From Sanguibacter hominis ATCC BAA-789 (GTDB taxonomy: Bacteria > Actinomycetota > Actinomycetes > Actinomycetales > Cellulomonadaceae): a stretch of 64,000 nt of DNA. Positions 58,561 to 64,000 of the stretch are shown here, one piece after another. The stretch spans positions 1 through 64,000 of the forward strand of contig NZ_JAAXOW010000002.1 of assembly GCF_012396185.1 (NCBI RefSeq). Direction: 5' to 3'. Position 1 is the stretch's first letter; every line of letters begins with the position of its first letter. The notes beneath the pieces were generated by a model, which had not been told where the DNA came from, did not search any database, and worked only from the letters and a program-made list of their open reading frames with translations. The translations under genes and the position numbers were made by a program.

Positions 58561-60773
58561 CGTTCGATCCCGACGCGCCGCTCGAGCGGCTCGTCGGCAA
58601 GCGCACCGCCGACGGCCTGGCGACGCTCGGCCTGACGACCGCGGGGAGCCTCCTGCGCCACTACCCGCGCCGTTATGCCGAGCCGGGCGAGCTCACCGAC
58701 CTCGGATCGCTCGAGAACGGCGCGCACGTGACCGTCATGGCGCGCATCGTCTCGACGACCGTGCGGCAGATGCGGGCACGTCACGGCGCCCTCCTCGAGA
58801 CGCGCGTCACGGACGGGTCCCGCGAGCTGAGCCTCACGTTCTTCGGGAAGTCCTCAGGGTTCCTGCGCAGCCACGAGAGCAGGCTCGTCCCGGGGCGCAC
58901 CGGCCTGTTCTCCGGGACCGTCCAGCTCTACCGCGGCGCGCCGCAGCTCACGCACCCCGACTACTGGTTCCTCGACGAGGACGAGGAGTCCGCCGAGGAG
59001 GCGTTCGAGCGGACCGTCCGGCCGAGCCCCATCTACCCGGCATCGACGCGCATCGCGTCGTGGAAGGTCGCGAACGCCGTCGGCGTCGTGCTCGGCCCGC
59101 TCACGGCCGCCGACCTTCCCGACCCGGTGCCAGCCGCCCTCCTCGCACGGCACGGGTACCCGTCGCTCTTCGACTCGCTCACGAGCATCCACACGCCCGC
59201 GACGGTCGCAGACGCCCACAAGGCCCGGGCCCGGCTGCGGTACGAGGAGGCGCTCGTGCTGCAGGCCGAGCTCGTTCGGCGTCGTGCGCTCACCGTCGAC
59301 CTGCCGGCCAGAGCCCGTCCGCGCTCCGGCGGTGGCACGCTCCTCGCCGACTTCGACGCCGCGCTGCCCTTCGCACTGACCGCCGGCCAGCGCGAGGTCG
59401 GCGAGGAGATCGCCGCCGACCTCGAACGGCCCCACCCCATGCAGCGGCTCCTGCAGGGCGACGTCGGGTCAGGCAAGACGGTCGTCGCGCTGCGCGCGAT
59501 GCTCCAGGTCGTCGACGCGGGAGGCCAGGCAGCGCTGCTCGCACCGACCGAGGTGCTCGCGGCGCAGCACGCTCGGACGATCACCGCGATGCTCGGGCCG
59601 CTCGCGCACGAGGGGATGCTCGGCGGCGCGGACCACGCGACGCGCGTCACCCTGCTCACGGGCTCGCTCGGCGCCGCGGCCCGCAAGGAGGCGCTCCTCG
59701 ATGCGGCGTCCGGCCGCGCCGGGATCGTCGTCGGCACGCACGCGCTCCTCGGCGAGAAGGTCCAGTTCGCCGACCTCGGTCTGGTCGTCGTCGACGAGCA
59801 GCACCGCTTCGGTGTCGAGCAGCGCGACGCGCTGCGCAACCGCGCCGAGGTCGCGCCCCACATGCTCGTCATGACCGCCACCCCGATCCCGCGCACCGTC
59901 GCGATGACCGTCTTCGGCGACCTCGAGGTGTCGACGCTCACCGAAGTCCCGGCCGGGCGCACCCCCGTGACGACGCACGTCGCGCTCGCGGACCGGCCGC
60001 GCTGGATGGCGCGCGTGTGGCAGATCGTCCGCGAGCGCCTCGACGCGGGCGAGCTCGCGTACGTCGTCTGCCCGCGCATCGACCCCGACGACGCGAACCC
60101 CGCGGACGACGACGGCGGCGAGCCGATGGTGACGGACGAGAGCGCGGGCGCCCGCCCGCCTCTGCGGGCGGTCCTCGAGGTCGCGGAGCAGCTGGCCGCG
60201 GAGCCCGCGCTGCGCGGTGCGTCGATCGGCGTCATGCACGGGCGCCTCGCGCCGTCCGACAAGGACCGTGTGATGACGGACTTCACGCAGGGCCGCTCGC
60301 CGGTGCTCGTCTCGACGACCGTGATCGAGGTCGGTGTCGACGTCCCTGCCGCGACCGTCATGGTCATCTTCGACGCGGACCGGTTCGGCATCTCCCAGCT
60401 CCACCAGCTCCGCGGCCGCGTCGGCCGTGGCGACCGCCCGGGGACGTGCTTCCTCGTGACGTCCGCCGAGGAGGGGACGGCGTCGTTCGAGCGTCTGACG
60501 CGGCTCGCCGCGACGACCGACGGCTTCGAGCTCGCGCAGCTCGACCTCGAGACGCGCAGCGAGGGCGACGTCCTGGGGGCGTCGCAGTCGGGCCGCGGGA
60601 CGTCGCTGCGGCTGCTGCGGGTCGTCCGCGACGCGGACGTCATCGCGCGCGCGCGTGCTGACGCCGAGGAGCTCGTGGGCGAGGACCCGACGCTCGAGAC
60701 CTGGCCGGGGCTCGCGGCGGCCGTGCGGGCGCGTCTCGCCGAGGTGGACCCGGAGTTCCTCGAGCGAGCCTGA
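58557..60773 (+). CDS. recG: ATP-dependent DNA helicase RecG
   Basis: Remodels stalled replication forks and branched recombination intermediates. It has 738 residues, slightly longer than E. coli RecG (693). The N-terminal wedge/OB domain (EPGELTDLGSLENGAHVTVMARIVS) is followed by the helicase core: LLQGDVGSGKTVVALRAM near residue 300, LVVVDEQHRFGVEQR near 410, VMTATPIPRTVAMTVFGDLE, STTVIEVGVDVPAATVMVI and QLRGRVGRGDRPGTCFLV (quoted in parts). An acidic insert (DDANPADDDGGEPMVTDE) lies in the second RecA domain. GTG 58557 overlaps the preceding stop (GTGA). Confidence 0.96.
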   Translation: MTFDPDAPLERLVGKRTADGLATLGLTTAGSLLRHYPRRYAEPGELTDLGSLENGAHVTVMARIVSTTVRQMRARHGALLETRVTDGSRELSLTFFGKSSGFLRSHESRLVPGRTGLFSGTVQLYRGAPQLTHPDYWFLDEDEESAEEAFERTVRPSPIYPASTRIASWKVANAVGVVLGPLTAADLPDPVPAALLARHGYPSLFDSLTSIHTPATVADAHKARARLRYEEALVLQAELVRRRALTVDLPARARPRSGGGTLLADFDAALPFALTAGQREVGEEIAADLERPHPMQRLLQGDVGSGKTVVALRAMLQVVDAGGQAALLAPTEVLAAQHARTITAMLGPLAHEGMLGGADHATRVTLLTGSLGAAARKEALLDAASGRAGIVVGTHALLGEKVQFADLGLVVVDEQHRFGVEQRDALRNRAEVAPHMLVMTATPIPRTVAMTVFGDLEVSTLTEVPAGRTPVTTHVALADRPRWMARVWQIVRERLDAGELAYVVCPRIDPDDANPADDDGGEPMVTDESAGARPPLRAVLEVAEQLAAEPALRGASIGVMHGRLAPSDKDRVMTDFTQGRSPVLVSTTVIEVGVDVPAATVMVIFDADRFGISQLHQLRGRVGRGDRPGTCFLVTSAEEGTASFERLTRLAATTDGFELAQLDLETRSEGDVLGASQSGRGTSLRLLRVVRDADVIARARADAEELVGEDPTLETWPGLAAAVRARLAEVDPEFLERA

Positions 60774-60792
60774 CGCGCGGCCCACGGGCCTC

Positions 60793-60798
60793 TACCCT
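60793..60798 (+). promoter_or_regulatory. -10 box of rsmD (leaderless)
   Basis: TACCCT ends 6 bases before GTG 60805, although GGGAGG also stands directly before the start and could act as a very close ribosome site on longer transcripts. Confidence 0.45.
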
Positions 60799-60804
60799 GG
60801 GAGG

Positions 60805-61377
60805 GTGACGAGAATCGTGGCCGGCTCCGCCGGAGGACGCAGCCTGCGGGTGCCGCCGAAGGGCACCCGACCCACGAGCGAGAAGGTGCGCGAGGCGCTC
60901 TTCTCCCGTCTCGAGCACCTCGACGTCGTCGACGACGCGCGCGTGCTCGACCTGTACGCAGGATCGGGTGCCCTCGGCCTCGAGGCGGCGAGCCGGGGTG
61001 CGGCACACGTGACGCTCGTCGACTCCTCGCGCCAGGCCGTCGAGGTGTGTCGCCGCAACGTCCGCGAGCTCGGGCTGACGGTGGTCTCGGTCGTCCTCGA
61101 CCGTGCGGAGCGGTTCGTCCTCGACGTGCCCACGGCGCCGTGGGACCTCGTCCTGCTCGACCCGCCGTACGACGTCCCGGAGGGTGTCGTCGACGCAGTG
61201 CTCGAGGCGCTCGCCGTTCCGGAGATGCTCACGCCCGGCGCGATCGTCGTCGTCGAGCGCTCGAAGCGCTCGGCTCCGCCGACGTGGCCGACCGGCTGGG
61301 AGGCGCTCACCCACAAGGACTACGGGGAGACGAGCGTCTGGCTCGCGGGGCCTGCGGAGGACGACACCCCGGCCTGA
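60805..61377 (+). CDS. rsmD: 16S rRNA (guanine-966-N2)-methyltransferase
   Basis: Methylates G966 (E. coli numbering) of 16S rRNA. It has 190 residues. The start MTRIVAGSAGGRSLRVPPKGTRPTSEKVREALFSRL is the family signature (RIVAG..GTRPTsdrvrEa). The SAM-binding motif is LDLYAGSGALGLEAASRGA, and the catalytic LVLLDPPYDVPEG holds the DPPY motif (quoted in parts). GTG 60805 is the first codon of the signature. coaD follows 63 bases after its stop, the usual neighbour. Confidence 0.94.
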   Translation: MTRIVAGSAGGRSLRVPPKGTRPTSEKVREALFSRLEHLDVVDDARVLDLYAGSGALGLEAASRGAAHVTLVDSSRQAVEVCRRNVRELGLTVVSVVLDRAERFVLDVPTAPWDLVLLDPPYDVPEGVVDAVLEALAVPEMLTPGAIVVVERSKRSAPPTWPTGWEALTHKDYGETSVWLAGPAEDDTPA

Positions 61378-61428
61378 GTGGCCGCGTCGCCGCACGCTCG
61401 CACCCCGTGCGACCGCGAGCACCTGTAC

Positions 61429-61434
61429 TACCGT
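61429..61434 (+). promoter_or_regulatory. -10 box of coaD (leaderless)
   Basis: TACCGT ends 6 bases before GTG 61441. Confidence 0.55.
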
Positions 61435-61440
61435 GACAAC

Positions 61441-61938
61441 GTGACTGTCGCCGTCTGCCCCGGGTCGTTCGACCCCTTCACGCTCGGCCACCTCGACGTG
61501 GTCCGCCGCGCTGCGTCCCTCTTCGACGTCGTCGTCGTGGGCGTCGCCCGGAACTCCGCGAAGAACGCGCTCCTCGACCCTGAGACGCGGGTCCGGCTCG
61601 CGAGGGAGGCCGTCGCGGACCTCCCCAACGTGCGTGTCGACGTGGTCCCGGGGCTGCTCGTCGACTTCTGTCGCGAGGTCGGGGCACGGGCGATCGTCAA
61701 GGGCCTGCGTGGAGGCGCAGACCTCGACGCCGAGACGCCGATGGCCCTCATGAACCGGCATCTCGTCGGCGTCGAGACCGTCTTCGTCATCGGCGACCAG
61801 TCCCTCGCGCACGTCGCCTCGTCGATGGTCAAGGACGTCGCCCGCTACGGCGGCCCGGTCGACGACCTCGTTCCGTCCGGCGTCGCGGACGCCGTCCGTG
61901 CCGCACTCGCCGCTCGTACCCAGGAGGCCGGCCGATGA
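61441..61938 (+). CDS. coaD: phosphopantetheine adenylyltransferase
   Basis: Transfers AMP from ATP to 4'-phosphopantetheine, the penultimate step of coenzyme A synthesis. It has 165 residues, normal. The nucleotidyltransferase motif is VCPGSFDPFTLGHLDVVRRA near residue 5-24 (TxGH form); GLRGGADLDAETPMALMNRHL binds the pantetheine side, and VASSMVKDVARYGG near the C terminus is the SSxxR-like block with Lys-Asp instead of the more usual Arg-Glu. GTG 61441 is leaderless-type. The stop overlaps the next start (ATGA). Confidence 0.95.
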   Translation: MTVAVCPGSFDPFTLGHLDVVRRAASLFDVVVVGVARNSAKNALLDPETRVRLAREAVADLPNVRVDVVPGLLVDFCREVGARAIVKGLRGGADLDAETPMALMNRHLVGVETVFVIGDQSLAHVASSMVKDVARYGGPVDDLVPSGVADAVRAALAARTQEAGR

Positions 61939-62420
61939 CCGACGACACCCAGCAGCAGGACCCGCTCGCGCTGCTCGACGCCCTCACCGACATCGTGCAC
62001 AGCGCCCGCGCCATGCCGATGTCGGCGTCCGTGCTCGTCAACCGTGCTGAGATGCTCGACCTCCTCGACCAGGTCCGCGCCGCGCTGCCCGAGCAGCTCT
62101 CGCGCGCCGACGAGGTGCTCTCGGAGGCGGACCAGCGGCTCGCCGACGCCGAGGAGCAGGCTGAGCGCATCATCGCGGCCGCCCGGGCACGAGCCACCCA
62201 GCTCGTCACGCAGGAGCAGGTCGCCGTCCAGGCGCAGGCGCACGCCCACGAGCTCGTCACGCGGGCGCAGGAGGAGACGACGCAGATGCGCCTCGAGGCC
62301 GACGACTACTGCGACCGCAGGCTCGCCGAGTTCGAGATCGACCTCGGCAAGGTCCTCACGCAGGTGCAGGCCGGCCGTGCACGCCTCGCCGAACGGCTCG
62401 ACGAGGGCGCCGGCAGATAG
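61935..62420 (+). CDS. coiled-coil protein of the coaD-yceD interval
   Basis: A 161-residue, very charged and largely helical protein that I cannot name with certainty. Residues about 8-50 form a compact helix pair (LALLDALTDIVHSARAMPMSASVLVNRAEMLDLLDQVRAALP, quoted in parts); residues about 55-155 are a long coiled coil rich in Ala, Glu, Gln and Arg. Similar proteins are found at this position in many actinobacteria, often named as DivIVA-like or ATPase-like. Its start overlaps coaD. No membrane segment is visible. Confidence 0.8.
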   Translation: MTDDTQQQDPLALLDALTDIVHSARAMPMSASVLVNRAEMLDLLDQVRAALPEQLSRADEVLSEADQRLADAEEQAERIIAAARARATQLVTQEQVAVQAQAHAHELVTRAQEETTQMRLEADDYCDRRLAEFEIDLGKVLTQVQAGRARLAERLDEGAGR

Positions 62421-62473
62421 CAGGACTGCGAGACCTGGCACACGGTCCACCAGGTGCGACGGCGTCAGGCCAC

Positions 62474-62504
62474 TAGGATGGGGTGTTCTCCGGTGGACCC
62501 GGAG
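62474..62504 (+). promoter_or_regulatory. possible yceD-rnc promoter and leader hairpin
   Basis: TAGGAT (62474-62479) would start a transcript near 62486, followed at once by the hairpin CTCCGG-TGGAC-CCGGAG (62488-62504). No clear -35 box. Confidence 0.4.
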
Positions 62505-62533
62505 GACGAGGCAACCGAGCAGGAGTGAGAACC

Positions 62534-63142
62534 GTGGACACCAGAACGCCTGACCGTCGATCCCCCTGGGTCGTCGACGTTCACGACCTGTCGCACCGTC
62601 CCGGGTCGATGCGCACCCTGACACGGACCGTCCCTGCTCCTGCCGAGCTCGGCAGCGGTGTCATCGGGGTGCCGGAGGGCGACGAGCTCGAGCTCGACCT
62701 GCGTCTCGAGTCGGTCATGGAGGGCGTGCTCGTGACGGGCACGGTGATCGGCGAGGCTGTCGGCGAGTGCGTGCGCTGCCTCGACGAGGTCCGCCAGGAC
62801 CTCGACACGGATCTCACCGAGCTGTTCGTCTACCCGGAGCGCGCGGCGGCGGCCGCAGCGGAGGGGGACGACGAGGAGGCCGACGAGGTCTTCGAGGTCC
62901 GCGACGAGCTGCTCGACCTCGAGCCTGTCGTGCGCGACGCCGTCGTCATGTCGCTGCCGTTCCGCCCGTTGTGCCAGCCTGACTGCCGCGGACTGTGCTC
63001 CGAGTGCGGCGTGCGCCTGAGCGACTCGGGCAACGAGGATCACCACCACGAGTCGATCGACCCGCGCTGGAAGGCGCTCCAGGGCCTGCCCGCGCTCGGC
63101 GAGGAGGGCGAGGGGAGCGACGCCGAGGAGACGGACCGGTGA
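62534..63142 (+). CDS. yceD: YceD/DUF177 family protein
   Basis: A 202-residue DUF177 protein, a family tied to 23S rRNA accumulation and to ribosome assembly by its linkage to rpm[21 protein letters not shown] opens the domain; [35 protein letters not shown] and the cysteine cluster [16 protein letters not shown] near residue 140-156 could bind zinc. The start is GTG 62534, 8 bases after AGGAG. Normally rpmF (L32) follows; here rnc follows with a GTGA overlap and rpmF is missing. Confidence 0.92.
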   Translation: MDTRTPDRRSPWVVDVHDLSHRPGSMRTLTRTVPAPAELGSGVIGVPEGDELELDLRLESVMEGVLVTGTVIGEAVGECVRCLDEVRQDLDTDLTELFVYPERAAAAAAEGDDEEADEVFEVRDELLDLEPVVRDAVVMSLPFRPLCQPDCRGLCSECGVRLSDSGNEDHHHESIDPRWKALQGLPALGEEGEGSDAEETDR

Positions 63143-63840
63143 GCGTCACTGCCCGTCCCACTCCCGCCCAGCTCGCGGAGACCCTCGGGGTCGAGCTCGA
63201 CCCGGACATCCTGGTGCTCGCCCTGACGCACCGCAGCTTCGCTCACGAGGCGGGCGGCATCCCGACGAACGAGCGCCTCGAGTTTCTCGGGGACTCGGTC
63301 CTCGGCGTCGTGGCGACCGAGGCGCTCTACCGCCGCTTCCCGGACCTGCCCGAGGGCGAGCTCGCGAAGATGCGGTCGGCGGTCGTGTCGCAGCGCGCGC
63401 TCGCCGAGGTGGCGCGGACGCTCGACCTGGGCTCGTACATCCTCCTGGGCAAGGGGGAGACGCGGACGGGCGGTGCCGACAAGGACTCGATCCTCTCGGA
63501 CACGGTCGAGGCGATCATCGGCGCGGTGTACCTGAGCCACGGCCTCGAGACCGCGCGGACGTTCGTGCACTCGCTCGTCGACCCGCTGCTCGCGACCGCA
63601 GCTGGTCTCGGCGCGGGACTCGACTGGAAGACGAGCCTGCAGGAGGCGGCCGCGGAGCAGGCGCTCGGCGTCCCGCACTATGAGTCCGTCGCCGAGGGGC
63701 CCGACCATGCGCGCGTGTTCACCTCACGCGTCCGGCTGAGCGGCGAGGTGCGGGGGATCGGCACCGGGTCGGCGAAGAAGCACGCCGAGCAGCAGGCTGC
63801 CGAGGCGGCCTACCGCTGGGTCACCGGGCAGGATGCCTGA
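63139..63840 (+). CDS. rnc: ribonuclease III
   Basis: Double-strand-specific RNase that processes rRNA precursors and structured mRNAs. It has 233 residues. The catalytic signature [15 protein letters not shown] (near residue 39-53) has both acidic residues; the second acidic pair is in [19 protein letters not shown]. The C-terminal dsRNA-binding domain runs from about 160 ([36 protein letters not shown], quoted in parts). GTG 63139 overlaps yceD and the stop overlaps mutM, a fully coupled trio. Confidence 0.96.
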   Translation: MSVTARPTPAQLAETLGVELDPDILVLALTHRSFAHEAGGIPTNERLEFLGDSVLGVVATEALYRRFPDLPEGELAKMRSAVVSQRALAEVARTLDLGSYILLGKGETRTGGADKDSILSDTVEAIIGAVYLSHGLETARTFVHSLVDPLLATAAGLGAGLDWKTSLQEAAAEQALGVPHYESVAEGPDHARVFTSRVRLSGEVRGIGTGSAKKHAEQQAAEAAYRWVTGQDA

Positions 63841-64000
63841 GCTTCCCGAGGTCGAGACAGTCCGGGACGGGGTCGCGCGGCACGTCGTCGGCGGTCGTGT
63901 CAGCGACGTGCAGGTGTTCCGGGACTACTCCGTGCGCCGGCACGTCGGTGGCCCGGTGGATCTCGCGGCCCGCCTCGACGGCGCGCGGCTCGAGGGCGCG
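63833..64000 (+). CDS. mutM: formamidopyrimidine-DNA glycosylase, 5' part
   Basis: The first 56 codons of MutM/Fpg, cut by the window end. Fpg removes 8-oxoguanine and ring-opened purines from DNA and cleaves the strand. [20 protein letters not shown] is the diagnostic N terminus: Pro2 is the Schiff-base nucleophile and Glu3 the catalytic acid, and the start is fixed because Pro must follow the initiator Met. It overlaps the end of rnc by 8 bases. Confidence 0.95.
   Translation, partial: MPELPEVETVRDGVARHVVGGRVSDVQVFRDYSVRRHVGGPVDLAARLDGARLEGA

Overview
The window is a continuous stretch of very GC-rich chromosome from an actinobacterium. The gene set and gene orders (gatCAB, ilvBNC, leuCD with a divergent IclR regulator, rpmB/DAK2/recG/rsmD/coaD, yceD-rnc-mutM) and many GTG starts point to the order Micrococcales, probably a Cellulomonas-like genus. 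The genus is inferred, not shown. I see no insertion sequence, prophage, plasmid function or CRISPR array. This is core chromosome, and the unusual content is mostly regulatory.

Layout. 1-142 is the tail of a 5S rRNA and its terminator. 309-3621 is gatCAB, followed by an acetyltransferase and a pterin dehydratase/VOC fusion. 5187-20085 is a branched-chain amino acid region: two different dihydroxy-acid dehydratases, ilvBNC, leuB, ilvE and cimA, interrupted by a META lipoprotein and two secreted lysine-rich proteins. 20151-30879 holds lipoate ligase, a small XRE-controlled membrane operon, yggS, assorted small enzymes and regulators, and a large helicase. 31010-35140 is a four-gene ABC importer. 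35163-43873 holds a conserved unknown, a chemoreceptor, an aldo/keto reductase, an acetyltransferase, a methyltransferase, an FAH hydrolase, gltX and a HAD phosphatase. 44804-45268 carries tRNA-Gln(CTG) and two identical tRNA-Glu(CTC). 45338-48332 is ndgR/leuCD. 48505-55804 is murA, plsC, gpsA, a transsulfuration enzyme, ddl, a DUF3515 lipoprotein and thiL. 55824-64000 is a GNAT gene, rpmB, a DAK2 protein, recG, rsmD, coaD, a coiled-coil protein, yceD, rnc and the start of mutM.

How the genes work together. Almost the whole Val/Leu/Ile pathway is present, with isoleucine carbon apparently entering through citramalate (cimA, leuCD, leuB). Two leader peptides rich in Ile/Leu/Val codons, each followed by a hairpin and T-run, indicate transcription attenuation upstream of ilvBNC and cimA. 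The translation set (GluRS, tRNA-Gln, tRNA-Glu, GatCAB) is what a cell without GlnRS needs to make Gln-tRNA(Gln) by amidation.

Regulation. About twenty genes start 6-8 bases after a TANNNT-like -10 box with no Shine-Dalgarno sequence, so leaderless transcription looks pervasive; both attenuator leader peptides show the same arrangement. Other signals include a triple TCAAG..GCTTGA operator at an XRE gene, a GGACAGG-A-CCTGTCC palindrome at a WYL regulator, GTCTC..GAGAC repeats at both leu promoters, and a shared upstream element in front of the two lysine-rich secreted proteins.
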